From Paenibacillus sp. NEAU-GSW1 (lineage in GTDB: Bacteria; Bacillota; Bacilli; Paenibacillales; Paenibacillaceae), in contig NZ_WOVL01000001.1 in assembly GCF_009737085.1 (NCBI RefSeq), positions 62,001 to 126,000 of the forward strand: a stretch of DNA of 64,000 nt, given 5' to 3'. This document shows, one piece after another, positions 8,962 to 17,444 of the stretch. Both the position numbers and the translations under genes were made by a program. Under the pieces are notes generated by a model, which was not told the DNA's origin, did no database searches, and was given only the letters and a program-made list of their open reading frames with translations. Each line of letters opens with the position of its first letter. The first letter of the stretch is position 1.

Positions 8962-9426
8962 ATGGCATTTCATATCGTACTTGTAGAACCGGAAATTCCA
9001 GCGAACACGGGCAATATTTCAAGAACATGCGCAGCGACGGGCGCGCATTTGCATCTTGTAAGGCCGCTTGGTTTTCAGACAGACGACAAAACGTTAAAAC
9101 GGGCTGGGCTGGACTACTGGCACGCGGTTCATATCGAATATCACGATTCTTTTCAAGAGGTGCTAGATTTAAATCCTGCGGGACGTTTTTTTTACGCAAG
9201 CACGAGAGCGACCAAAGCATATTCGGATTTCGAATATAAAGATGGCGATTTTTTCGTATTTGGCAAAGAGACGAAAGGACTTCCTCAGGAACTGATTGAT
9301 GCGAATTTGGAAAATTGCATTCGGATTCCGATTACAGGCGATGTTCGTTCGCTTAATTTATCGAATTCGGCGGCAATTGTCCTTTATGAGGCGTTAAGAC
9401 AAAATATGTTCCCTTCGCTTCGATAA
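8962..9426 (+). CDS. trmL: tRNA (cytidine/uridine-34-2'-O)-methyltransferase
   Basis: SPOUT methyltransferase, 154 aa, that modifies the wobble base ribose of tRNA-Leu isoacceptors in the characterised family. The start MAFHIVLVEPEIPANTGNI, the central FGKETKGLP and the knot segment IPITGDVRSLNLSNSAAI are family signatures. The upstream ATG at 8944 is ignored because AGAGGTGG is spaced correctly for 8962. It is transcribed away from the response regulator gene. Confidence 0.94.
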   Translation: MAFHIVLVEPEIPANTGNISRTCAATGAHLHLVRPLGFQTDDKTLKRAGLDYWHAVHIEYHDSFQEVLDLNPAGRFFYASTRATKAYSDFEYKDGDFFVFGKETKGLPQELIDANLENCIRIPITGDVRSLNLSNSAAIVLYEALRQNMFPSLR

Positions 9427-9544
9427 TTGCAGGATATTAAGATTATGCATGGATACGGGAGGAATTGTTGAAAGTCCATCGAAAGCTATATTGCAAAGGT
9501 TTCAATGTAAGCTTGCAAATCTAGACACAGAAGAGGTGAAAACG

Positions 9545-9793
9545 ATGAAACCAGCAGGTGTAGTGCGGAAGGTGGACCAGTTAGGCCGTATAGTTCTACC
9601 TAAATCGCTTCGCAAAAGGTACCAGATGAATGAAGGAGATCCCGTTGAGATTTTAGTTCAAGGCGATCATATTATTTTGGAACGTTACCGTCCAAGATGC
9701 GTATTTTGCGGATCAATGGATGAAGTGCGCGAGTTTAAAGAACGTTATTTGTGCGGGCAATGTATTGGCGAAATGAATCAGCTTCGCCGTTAA
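9545..9793 (+). CDS. AbrB-family transition-state regulator with C-terminal Cys4 motif
   Basis: 82 aa. Residues 1-50 form the AbrB/MazE swapped-hairpin DNA-binding fold (VVRKVDQLGRIVLPKSLRK). The C-terminal third differs from B. subtilis AbrB and contains CVFC and CGQC, two CxxC pairs 15 residues apart that look like a zinc knuckle. ATG at 9545 was chosen for AGAGGTG upstream; an in-frame ATG 96 bases earlier lacks an RBS. Likely a global regulator of stationary-phase genes by family analogy; targets are unknown. Followed by two hairpins with T-tracts. Confidence 0.88.
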   Translation: MKPAGVVRKVDQLGRIVLPKSLRKRYQMNEGDPVEILVQGDHIILERYRPRCVFCGSMDEVREFKERYLCGQCIGEMNQLRR

Positions 9794-9816
9794 TTTTTAC
9801 CCTTTCGATTGGCGAT

Positions 9817-9875
9817 AAAAACTTCTGCTGAATGAGGTCGCTCATCTTTGAGGCTCCTGGGGTAGAAGTTTTTTC
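9817..9875 (+). terminator. Possible first terminator after the AbrB-like gene
   Basis: AAAAACTTCT and AGAAGTTTTTT pair across a roughly 40-nt loop containing a small inner stem (GAGGTC/GGCTCC region is imperfect). Weaker than the next hairpin. Confidence 0.45.
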
Positions 9876-9890
9876 ATAGCGTGATGATAA

Positions 9891-9930
9891 AACAAAAAGC
9901 TTCCTGCTCTCGAGCGGGAAGCTTTTTGTT
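9891..9930. terminator. Strong bidirectional terminator
   Basis: AACAAAAAGCTTCC and GGGAAGCTTTTTGTT form a near-perfect stem with TGCTCTCGAGC at the top; A- and T-tracts on both sides allow use by the AbrB-like gene (+) and the small membrane gene (-). Confidence 0.88.
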
Positions 9931-9987
9931 ATTCGCTTGCTCCGTTAAAAATGCTTGGAGCTGTACAATGACAAATGGCGATGAAAA

Positions 9988-10086
9988 TTAGAGGCCTTTA
10001 GTTTTGTCGTCGTTATAAGAAGCTGTTAACATCGCGGTAATGAACAAAGCAAACACCGTCAAAACGGTAATTGTCGTGATGGACAT
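9988..10086 (-). CDS. 32-residue single-span membrane peptide
   Basis: A small ORF encoding MSITTITVLTVFALFITAML followed by TASYNDDKTKGL: one hydrophobic helix (about residues 3-23) and a short charged tail. The ATG at 10086 is preceded by GGAGGTG at 8 bases, much better than the longer in-frame extension upstream, and a TATAAT (10127-10132 on the minus strand) lies about 40 bases before the RBS. The strong terminator at 9891-9930 ends it. I do not recognise the family; size and layout resemble accessory peptides of membrane enzymes, but no partner gene is near. Confidence 0.6.
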   Translation of the reverse strand: MSITTITVLTVFALFITAMLTASYNDDKTKGL

Positions 10087-10175
10087 TGCACAGACACCTC
10101 CGATTAATTCCTCATTCATCCTTTTTATTATACCCAACGAACCGTAAAAAGAAAACTTTAAAAGTTGTGAACACA

Positions 10176-10203
10176 TTGTTAAAATAAATAGAATGAGTAC
10201 TAT
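10176..10203 (+). promoter_or_regulatory. Candidate sigma-A promoter for the class I aminotransferase
   Basis: TTGTTA (10176-10181), 16-nt spacer, TACTAT (10198-10203), leaving a very short leader before the RBS GAGGGGGAG. Confidence 0.4.
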
Positions 10204-10227
10204 TTATAAATGAGGGGGAGCAGCGCT

Positions 10228-11424
10228 ATGGAATTTCGTTTTGCATCGCGCGTTGCCGACGTCAAATCATCGGCAGTTCGCGATATTTTGAAGCTGACGC
10301 AAGGGAAGGATATGATTTCGTTCGCAGGCGGACTGCCGGCAGAGGAATTATTCCCGGTTCAAGCGGTAAAGGAAGCGGCGGAAAGGCTATTCTCGCAAGG
10401 AACCGGCGCTTTGCAATACGGATTGACAGAAGGCTATTTGCCGCTCCGCGAGCAGTTATGCGCAAGAATGGCGCAAAAAGGGATGCATGTTCAGCCGGAT
10501 GAAATGATTTTGACGACAGGATCGCAGCAGGCAATCAGCTTGCTTGTGCAAGTACTGACGGAACCGGGCGATACCGTTCTGGTTGAACGGCCGACCTATT
10601 TGGCTTGCCTTCAGGTGTTTGATCTGTATGGCTTGAATATCGTAGCGGTGGAGAGCGACGAGAACGGCATGATCCCGGAGGATGCGGAGCGTCTCATTCG
10701 GGAACATAAGCCTAAGCTGCTGTATGCGGTGCCGACGTTCGGAAATCCGACGGGCTATGTTTGGAGCATGGAGCGGAGAACTAAAATTTTGAACCTTTGC
10801 GTGCAAAACGGCGTGCCGATTCTTGAAGACGATCCGTACGGCGATATCAAATATGATGAGAATGCGGTTTACCCTTCGATGTTTGCGCTTGATGAGAAGA
10901 ACAAAAGCGGAGCGGTCATCTACACGAGCACATTCTCGAAAACGGTTGCTCCTGCGCTTCGCACGGGCTGGGCGATCGGCGACAAGCGCGTCATTCAAAT
11001 GATGGCGAAAGCAAAGCAAGCGGCTGATATTCATTCGAGTTCGATGGATCAGCAAATTTTAAGCCAGCTGCTGAAGCATTTTCCGTTAGATGAGCATATT
11101 AAAGTCATTTCGAGCTCGTACGGCGAACGGATGCATGAAATGCAAAAGCTGCTTCGTGAGCAGGCTATTGAAGGCTTGAGCTGGATCGAGCCTAAGGGCG
11201 GCATGTTTTTATGGGCGGAGCTTCCGGAAGGCTTGGATGCTGAAGCGCTGCTGAAAGCAGCGGTTACGAAAGGCGTTGCCTTCGTGCCGGGCAGCTCGTT
11301 CTATGGCAAAGATCCGCAGCGAAATACGATGCGGCTTAACTTTACGCATAATAAAGGAATTAGAACGGTGCAAGGCGTTGAGCGGCTTGCGGAAGCGATT
11401 CGTGAATTTACGGCACGCAGCTAG
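10228..11424 (+). CDS. PLP-dependent aminotransferase, class I/II (LysN/2-aminoadipate-like)
   Basis: 398 aa, fold type I aminotransferase. Landmarks: FAGGLPAEELFP near the start (substrate lid), GSQQAISLL, ERPTYLACLQ, PTFGNPTGYVW, EDDPYGDIKY, PLP-binding Lys238 in TSTFSKTVAPALRTGW, and RLNFTH near the end. This subgroup includes 2-aminoadipate, aromatic and branched-chain aminotransferases, so the substrate cannot be fixed from sequence. No GntR-type DNA-binding domain is fused, so it is not a MocR regulator. ATG at 10228 with GAGGGGGAG upstream; no clear terminator follows before the repeat region. Confidence 0.9.
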   Translation: MEFRFASRVADVKSSAVRDILKLTQGKDMISFAGGLPAEELFPVQAVKEAAERLFSQGTGALQYGLTEGYLPLREQLCARMAQKGMHVQPDEMILTTGSQQAISLLVQVLTEPGDTVLVERPTYLACLQVFDLYGLNIVAVESDENGMIPEDAERLIREHKPKLLYAVPTFGNPTGYVWSMERRTKILNLCVQNGVPILEDDPYGDIKYDENAVYPSMFALDEKNKSGAVIYTSTFSKTVAPALRTGWAIGDKRVIQMMAKAKQAADIHSSSMDQQILSQLLKHFPLDEHIKVISSSYGERMHEMQKLLREQAIEGLSWIEPKGGMFLWAELPEGLDAEALLKAAVTKGVAFVPGSSFYGKDPQRNTMRLNFTHNKGIRTVQGVERLAEAIREFTARS

Positions 11425-11727
11425 GTGCGCGCTAGCTTGCTTTCTTCTCAGGTAAAATTTTGTTTCTTCAATATAACGAACCAGCTTCGTTCATTAGCGA
11501 ATGTAAGTTCGTTATTTGATGGCAGTAAACATGTGGAATATAGAACAACGAACCGAAATACGCTATTCGAGAACGAAAATTCTTGAATAGCGTATTTCGA
11601 TTCGTTGTTCGTGTCGGTAGCTCAAATATGTAGGATAGCAGCGAAAATAGATTCGTAAAATAGCGAGTCAGGATCGCTATTGCAAAGGAGCAAGCGCTCA
11701 AGCAACAACGCGTCTACTGTTAATCTT
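11425..11727. repeat. Intergenic region with long inverted repeat (family shared with 25721-25780)
   Basis: No gene is visible in this gap. At 11544-11609 the arms AACAACGAA-cc-GAAATACGCTATTC and GAATAGCGTATTTC-ga-TTCGTTGTT pair over 23 of 25 positions around a 16-nt loop. Flanking motifs CGAACCAGCTTCG (near 11480) and GATTCGTAAAATAGCGA (near 11650) recur, slightly changed, around the related structure at 25.6-25.9 kb. The hairpin may also act as a terminator for the flanking convergent genes, but it lacks a T-tract. Confidence 0.65.
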
Positions 11728-12447
11728 CTATTCGGGCAAAGCAGCGACCCATTCGGCGATTACTTCGGCGTATTCCTCCAAGGCGGCGCTGCCGCTAGGA
11801 AGAAGCCGGTACTTGCCCCGTTCGACGCGCTCGAACCAGCCGTAATAATTGCTCCGCAGCATATCGCCCGTCTTGGCGGAGCCGGTTATTGCCGTTATTT
11901 TGCTCGGAGACAGCATGCCGTTACGCTGCAGCGCATAGGCGATGCGAAGCGCCTTCTCGCGGTAAGCGGTGACGAGCTTGCGGCCCGTGCTGCCTCCGAC
12001 ATTGTAGTCGCCGCTGCGCTCACGGAACTCTTGGAGCAGCCGTGCCTGCTTTTTGCGCCGGATACCGCGCTGCGGCATTTCGCCGGGTTCGCACAGCATT
12101 TCGATGACCGGAGCTTTCGTTTTGAAGAATGTGACAGTCATGAAGCCGATGCCGAGCATTCGGCACAGTTCGGTAATATCGCTAAAGCGCTGATTGTGCG
12201 CGCCGCTCTTTTTTCGGTTGCGTTCCACGGCGAGCACAACGTTATCATTTATTCGCAAACGTTCGATCCCTTGCAGCAGCAGGGCAAGATTGAACGTTTT
12301 TTTCATTTCGACAATAACCGCGTCGGAACCGTCCGGCAGCATCGCGACGAGATCGCAATGGAGCACCTCGCTTTTGACGGTGTAGCCGCGCTGCTCATAG
12401 TACGCTTTTATAGGTTTGTATAGCTCTTCTTCTTTATTGACGGCCAA
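11728..12447 (-). CDS. DUF2161 protein, PD-(D/E)XK nuclease-fold
   Basis: About 239 aa from a TTG start (12447) preceded by GAGGG; a GTG eight codons upstream (12471) is the alternative but has no RBS. The central block HCDLVAMLPDGSDAVIVEMK contains the D-(x)n-E-x-K pattern of PD-(D/E)XK phosphodiesterases. The C-terminal half is basic and includes a winged-helix-like segment (NGMLSPSKITAITGSAKTG) ending in YYGWFERVERGKYRL. Family members are annotated as DUF2161 phosphodiesterases with unknown substrate. Transcribed divergently from prkA. Confidence 0.78.
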   Translation of the reverse strand: MAVNKEEELYKPIKAYYEQRGYTVKSEVLHCDLVAMLPDGSDAVIVEMKKTFNLALLLQGIERLRINDNVVLAVERNRKKSGAHNQRFSDITELCRMLGIGFMTVTFFKTKAPVIEMLCEPGEMPQRGIRRKKQARLLQEFRERSGDYNVGGSTGRKLVTAYREKALRIAYALQRNGMLSPSKITAITGSAKTGDMLRSNYYGWFERVERGKYRLLPSGSAALEEYAEVIAEWVAALPE

Positions 12448-12659
12448 CGCGAATCCCTCGCTTTCTTCCACTTATTATAACAAAGGATTGTTCGTACTTG
12501 TCGCTTTTTGCTGGATTGCCGACTAAAATAGTGGTCAATTTCCCGCAGGACTAAGCATAGGAATGTAATACTCAAGTAAATCCCTCGACTGTTTGGATAG
12601 AGAAAATCCCGAGCGGAGTGAAAAATGCGGATTGCGGAAGCGATGGGAGGAGGCATGGC

Positions 12660-14555
12660 ATGGACATTTTCAAGCGAATATCGGAATACCGGACAGAGAG
12701 TGAAAAGCTGGCTTGGACAGGAACTTTCAAGGAATACATTAATCTGTTGAGGCAGGATCCGACACCAGCCATGACAGCGCACGCGCGTGTCTATGAAATG
12801 ATTGAATCGTTTGGTGTTGAGGACAGTAACGGGAATAAGCGGTATAAGTTTTTTGAACAGGAAATTTTCGGGCTGGACCGCGCTGTCGAGAAGCTTGTAG
12901 AGGAATATTTCCATTCGTCGGCAAGAAGGCTGGATGTCCGTAAACGGATTCTGTTGCTGATGGGACCGGTTAGCGGAGGCAAATCGACCATCGTTACGAT
13001 GCTGAAAAAAGGATTGGAGCGTTTTTCAAGAACGGAGCGCGGTGCAGTGTACGCTATTAAAGGCTGCCCGATGCATGAAGAACCGCTTCATTTAATACCG
13101 CATGACTTGAGGCCGGAAATTGAGAAAGAGCTTGGCGTGCGCATTGAAGGCAATTTGTGCCCGTCGTGCCAAATGCGTCTTCGTACCGAATATGACAACG
13201 ATATTGAAAATGTGCTCGTAGAGCGTGTGCTCATATCGGAGGAAAATCGGATTGGTATCGGGACGTTCAGCCCGTCGGATCCGAAGTCGCAAGATATTGC
13301 CGACTTGACCGGCAGCATCGACTTCTCGACGATTACAGAATTCGGTTCCGAGTCGGACCCCCGCGCATACCGTTTTGACGGCGAGCTGAATAAGGCAAAC
13401 CGCGGCTTGATGGAGTTTCAAGAAATGCTAAAATGCGACGAGAAGTTTTTGTGGAACTTGCTTTCTCTAACGCAGGAGGGCAATTTCAAAGCCGGCCGGT
13501 TTGCGCTCATTTCCGCAGATGAGCTCATTATCGCCCATACGAACGAATCCGAATACAAGTCGTTCATAAGCAATAAGAAAAACGAGGCGCTGCAATCGCG
13601 GATGATCGTCATGCCGATACCGTACAACTTAAAGGTATCGGAGGAAGAAAAAATTTATACGAAGCTGATCGGCCAGAGCGATATGAAGCATATTCATATT
13701 TCGCCGCATGCGCTGCGTTCGGCTGCTATATTCAGCATACTTACCCGCTTGAAGGAAACGAAAAAGCAAGGCATGGATCTTGTGAAAAAAATGCGGATGT
13801 ACGACGGCGAAGAAATCGAGGGCTTCAAGGAAACCGATTTGAAAGAAATGCAGAACGAATATATTGAAGAAGGCATGTCGGGGGTCGATCCGCGTTACGT
13901 TATTAACCGGATTTCGAGCGCATTGATCAAGCAGGATACAGAGTGCATCAATGCGCTTGATGTGCTGCGGGCGCTGAAGGACGGACTCGACCAGCATCCG
14001 TCGATAACGAAGGAAGAGCGGGAGAGATATTTGAACTTTATTTCCGTTGCCCGCAAGGAATACGACAGCCTTGCCAAAAAAGAAATTCAGAAAGCTTTCG
14101 TCTATTCCTTCGAAGAGTCCGCCCGCACTTTATTCGAGAACTATCTCGACAATATCGAATCGTACTGCAACTGGACGAAAATTAAAGATCCGTTGACCGG
14201 CGAGGAGATGGACCCGGACGAGAGGCTTATGCGTTCGATTGAGGAGCAGATCGGCGTATCGGAGAACGCAAAGAAAGCGTTCCGCGAAGAAATACTGATT
14301 CGCATTTCCTCTTACTCGCGCAAAGGGAAAAAGTTTGATTTTACAAGCCATGAACGGTTGCGCGAAGCGGTGGAGAAAAAGCTGTTCGCCGACCTCAAAG
14401 ATATCGTTAAAATAACGACATCGACGAAAACGCCGGATGAAAGCCAGCTGAAGCGAATCAACGAAGTAACGAAACGTTTGATTGACGAGCACGGCTATTG
14501 CCCGGTATGCGCTAACGAGCTTCTTCGCTATGTCGGAAGCTTGTTAAATCGATAA
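12660..14555 (+). CDS. prkA: PrkA family AAA+ serine protein kinase
   Basis: 631 aa, the same length as B. subtilis PrkA. N-terminal AAA+ module with Walker A GPVSGGKS (about residues 104-111) and conserved CPMHEEPLHLIP and CPSCQMRL segments, central FSPSDPKSQDIADLTGSID and RGLMEFQEMLK, and a C-terminal PrkA-type domain. It is involved in sporulation in B. subtilis; kinase activity and, more recently, ATP-dependent protease activity have been reported for the family. ATG 12660 with GGAGG upstream beats the in-frame GTG at 12618. Its functional partners YhbH and SpoVR are also in this window (47434-48597 and 24083-25534) but not adjacent. Confidence 0.95.
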   Translation: MDIFKRISEYRTESEKLAWTGTFKEYINLLRQDPTPAMTAHARVYEMIESFGVEDSNGNKRYKFFEQEIFGLDRAVEKLVEEYFHSSARRLDVRKRILLLMGPVSGGKSTIVTMLKKGLERFSRTERGAVYAIKGCPMHEEPLHLIPHDLRPEIEKELGVRIEGNLCPSCQMRLRTEYDNDIENVLVERVLISEENRIGIGTFSPSDPKSQDIADLTGSIDFSTITEFGSESDPRAYRFDGELNKANRGLMEFQEMLKCDEKFLWNLLSLTQEGNFKAGRFALISADELIIAHTNESEYKSFISNKKNEALQSRMIVMPIPYNLKVSEEEKIYTKLIGQSDMKHIHISPHALRSAAIFSILTRLKETKKQGMDLVKKMRMYDGEEIEGFKETDLKEMQNEYIEEGMSGVDPRYVINRISSALIKQDTECINALDVLRALKDGLDQHPSITKEERERYLNFISVARKEYDSLAKKEIQKAFVYSFEESARTLFENYLDNIESYCNWTKIKDPLTGEEMDPDERLMRSIEEQIGVSENAKKAFREEILIRISSYSRKGKKFDFTSHERLREAVEKKLFADLKDIVKITTSTKTPDESQLKRINEVTKRLIDEHGYCPVCANELLRYVGSLLNR

Positions 14556-14563
14556 TAAATAGT

Positions 14564-14601
14564 AAGCCGGCGGAATGCGAAAGCGCCGCCGGCTTTATTT
14601 G
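14564..14601 (+). terminator. Terminator after prkA
   Basis: AGCCGGCGG pairs with CCGCCGGCT around AATGCGAAAGCG, then TTATTT. Confidence 0.8.
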
Positions 14602-14615
14602 ATCAAAAAGAAAGC

Positions 14616-14645
14616 TTACCAAATATGTAAGTTTACAGATATAAT
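14616..14645 (+). promoter_or_regulatory. Candidate sigma-A promoter of the globin-coupled sensor
   Basis: TTACCA (14616-14621), 18-nt spacer, TATAAT (14640-14645); RBS TAGGAGGAAG follows at about 30 bases. Confidence 0.5.
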
Positions 14646-14689
14646 AGTAGAAGTGAGAGAAAGACATTCATCTTAGGAGGAAGCGGAAC

Positions 14690-15691
14690 ATGAGCCAACT
14701 ATCGGCCGAACGCCAGCGTCAATTGGAGTTTACTAAAATTACGGCGGAAGATTTGAAGAAGCTTGCGGAATGTCGCCCTATTTTTGAACAGGTGGTCAAT
14801 GAAGTGGTGGATCGGTTCTATGCCAACATAGAACATTATCCGGAATTGATGGATTTGATCGGGCGGGTGAGCAATATTGAACGGCTTAAAGAGACGCAGC
14901 GCGTCTATTGGCTCTCGCTTACCGGCGGGGTTATTGACGAGGCTTATATAGATAATCGGATTAAAATCGGGCTCGTCCATTCGCGGATCGGGTTGACGAC
15001 GGATTGGTATTTAGGCACTTATATGACCTATTTGGATATTTCGGCTACGGTGATGCAGAGGGTGATGCCGGATCGCTGGACAAGCGTGGTGCACTCGCTC
15101 AGCAAAATGTTCAATCTGGATTCGCAGCTCGTTCTTGAAGCTTATAATCAAGCGGAGCAGATTCAAATTCAAACACTTGCCGACGAGAGAGCCGTCATGC
15201 TGACGACGATAACGGAAGCGGTTGAGAAGCTGGCCGGTCTCATGGTTGAGTTGGAGGAAGGCGCGCAATCGATCGCAGCGACGGCGGTGTCAACCTCGCA
15301 ATCGCAGGACAAGGCGCATGAATTGCTTGGCGAACTGCGAGTTGAGCTCGATGGCATTACGGAGATGGGGACGCTTATTCGCGGCATTTCCGACCAGACG
15401 CATCTGCTTGGCTTAAATGCGGCAATCGAAGCGGCTCGGGCGGGCGAGCATGGACGAGGATTTGAAGTTGTAGCCAACGAGGTTCGAAAGCTGGCCGGGT
15501 CGTCGCGTTCAGCGATGGAGACGATTGGGCGGAATATGCAAGAGATCGAGAAGAAGGTCACTGCGGTTCAGAAAGAGTCGGAGCAAACGTCCGACGAAGC
15601 TCGCAACCAGGCGGCGCGTTCGCAGGAGCTTGCCGTGTTCGTGCAAATGGTGGAGCAAGTTGCGAAAGATTTGCGTCAATTGAATACATAA
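14690..15691 (+). CDS. Soluble globin-coupled chemoreceptor (HemAT-like, short)
   Basis: 333 aa without membrane segments. Residues 1-165 form a protoglobin heme domain; the proximal heme ligand is predicted as His97 in [16 protein letters not shown], matching the HemAT pattern. Residues about 180-333 are an MCP signalling module with the hairpin-tip sequence [20 protein letters not shown] followed by [11 protein letters not shown]. It should sense O2 or another diatomic gas and signal to CheA/CheW. At 333 residues it is about 100 shorter than B. subtilis HemAT, with a reduced coiled coil. ATG at 14690 with AGGAGG. No che genes are nearby. Confidence 0.9.
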   Translation: MSQLSAERQRQLEFTKITAEDLKKLAECRPIFEQVVNEVVDRFYANIEHYPELMDLIGRVSNIERLKETQRVYWLSLTGGVIDEAYIDNRIKIGLVHSRIGLTTDWYLGTYMTYLDISATVMQRVMPDRWTSVVHSLSKMFNLDSQLVLEAYNQAEQIQIQTLADERAVMLTTITEAVEKLAGLMVELEEGAQSIAATAVSTSQSQDKAHELLGELRVELDGITEMGTLIRGISDQTHLLGLNAAIEAARAGEHGRGFEVVANEVRKLAGSSRSAMETIGRNMQEIEKKVTAVQKESEQTSDEARNQAARSQELAVFVQMVEQVAKDLRQLNT

Positions 15692-15713
15692 AAGAAGAAT
15701 AGGCATATGATAT

Positions 15714-15755
15714 AAAGCAGGGTTTCTCGCCAGCGCAGAAACCCTGCTTTAATGT
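15714..15755 (+). terminator. Terminator after the globin-coupled sensor
   Basis: AGCAGGGTTTCT pairs perfectly with AGAAACCCTGCT around CGCCAGCGC; the tail is TTAAT. Confidence 0.75.
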
Positions 15756-15763
15756 TATGTAAG

Positions 15764-15792
15764 TTGACATTAAAATTCGGATTTAGTATGAT
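15764..15792 (+). promoter_or_regulatory. Sigma-A promoter of the ATP-grasp/alpha-E/transglutaminase operon
   Basis: TTGACA (15764-15769), 17-nt spacer, TATGAT (15787-15792). The 5' leader to the first ATG is about 130 nt. Confidence 0.7.
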
Positions 15793-15931
15793 AAATCTAA
15801 CATATTGTTACCGATTGAGGTGGATTTAAACGGAATTCACTTACATTAGCTAACATATATATGACAATGTTAGGGTTGTCATTGACGCGGGCATCTGGAG
15901 ATGCTGCGCCATCATGGAGGAGGCGGTTGGC

Positions 15932-17389
15932 ATGTCGACGGCCAAACAGTCGCAGTCGCACTATTACGATGCGCAATCATTTTACGACGAAATGTATGAA
16001 AAGGATTTGTCCGTTCGTCCCCATTACGAAAGCGTGCATCGCTTGTTCGGACGGATGAAGCATTCCGAGTTATCGATGCGACAGAACGCCCTCAACCAAA
16101 GGATGCTGGAGGAAGGAATTACGTTCACCCTCTACAGCCCGAACCAAAGCGAACCGCTTGAGCGGACCATTCCGTTCGATTATATTCCGCGAGTCATTCC
16201 GAAACATGAATGGGAGGCAGTCGACCGCGGCGTACGGCAACGGACCAAAGCGCTGAATATGTTTGTCCGTGATATCTATCACGAACAGCGCATCGTCGCC
16301 GACGGCATCATTCCTAGACGGATGATTGTTTCCAATACGTATTTCCGTCCGGAAATGTGCGGATTGGACGTTCCGGGAGGCGTTTATATTACAGCTTCCG
16401 GCATAGACTTAATAAGAGACGAGAAAGGCCGGTACTTCGTGCTTGAGGATAACCTCCGCTCGCCGTCGGGCTTCTCGTATTTGTTCAAAGGGCGCACGCT
16501 CATGAGCGAGCTGTTCCACGATCTTTACTTGTCGTCATCGGTGCAAAGCATTGATCGCAGCTTAAACTATTTCCTCAGTTCGCTTCGCGCGCTTGCGCCA
16601 AACGGAAAGCGCGATCCGCTTATCGTGCTGCTGACCCCTGGCGCCTATAACTCCGCCTATTATGAACATACCTTCCTTGCGCAGCAAATGGGCATCCATC
16701 TTGTAGAAGGCAGAGATTTGGTTTACAAGGATCATAAAATTTATTTGCGCGATTTGCGCGGATTGCGCCAGGTGGATGTGATCTACCGCCGTATCGATGA
16801 TGATTTTCTTGATCCGCTCTCGTTCCATCCGGATTCGCTGCTTGGCGTTCCGGGGCTGATGAACGCTTACCGGGCAGGCAATGTAGCGATTGCGAATGCG
16901 CCGGGTACTGGGGTTGCCGACGATAAAGCGGTATATGCGTACGTTCCGGACATGATTCGCTACTATCTTGGCGAAGAGCCGATTTTGCACAATGTGCCGA
17001 CGTACATTTTGTCCCGCAAAGCGGAACGGGATTATGTGCTTGAGCATCTGGAGCAGCTTGTCGTTAAAGAGACATCGCTGTCCGGAGGCTACGGCATGTT
17101 AATCGGCCCTGCGGCATCGGCTAAAGAAATTAAAGAGTTCGCGGAAGCGATCAAACGCGACCCGGACCGATACATTGCGCAGACGACGATGAAGCTGTCT
17201 CGAGCGCCAGTCATGATTGACGGCAGCATGTCGCCGCGTCATATCGATTTGCGTGCTTTTGCGCTCATGGGGGAAGAGACGCATGTAATACCGGGCGGCC
17301 TTACGAGGGTTGCGATGAAGGAAGGTTCGCTCGTCGTAAATTCCTCGCAAGGCGGAGGCGTGAAGGATACCTGGGTACTGAGCCGTTAG
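15932..17389 (+). CDS. Circularly permuted ATP-grasp type 2 protein (DUF404/407)
   Basis: 485 aa. Family signatures: AQSFYDEMYEKD at the N-terminus, RRMIVSNTYFRPEMCGLDV, YFVLEDNLRSPSGFSYL, VIYRRIDDDFLDPL, NAPGTGVADDKAVYAYVPDM and KETSLSGGYGMLIGP. These belong to the circularly permuted ATP-grasp ligases, predicted to form amide bonds. First gene of a three-gene operon with the alpha-E protein and a transglutaminase-fold protein, a conserved association in many bacteria whose substrate remains undefined. ATG 15932 was preferred to ATG 15914, which overlaps the RBS GGAGGAGG. Confidence 0.92.
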   Translation: MSTAKQSQSHYYDAQSFYDEMYEKDLSVRPHYESVHRLFGRMKHSELSMRQNALNQRMLEEGITFTLYSPNQSEPLERTIPFDYIPRVIPKHEWEAVDRGVRQRTKALNMFVRDIYHEQRIVADGIIPRRMIVSNTYFRPEMCGLDVPGGVYITASGIDLIRDEKGRYFVLEDNLRSPSGFSYLFKGRTLMSELFHDLYLSSSVQSIDRSLNYFLSSLRALAPNGKRDPLIVLLTPGAYNSAYYEHTFLAQQMGIHLVEGRDLVYKDHKIYLRDLRGLRQVDVIYRRIDDDFLDPLSFHPDSLLGVPGLMNAYRAGNVAIANAPGTGVADDKAVYAYVPDMIRYYLGEEPILHNVPTYILSRKAERDYVLEHLEQLVVKETSLSGGYGMLIGPAASAKEIKEFAEAIKRDPDRYIAQTTMKLSRAPVMIDGSMSPRHIDLRAFALMGEETHVIPGGLTRVAMKEGSLVVNSSQGGGVKDTWVLSR

Positions 17390-17444
17390 TGCGCTTAATG
17401 TAAACCTTGGAGAATTCAAGGTTTGATGAAACGGAGGGGTCGCT

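Noticed and set aside
10228..11424. MocR-type regulator
   Set aside because: The protein starts directly with the aminotransferase fold and has no GntR helix-turn-helix.
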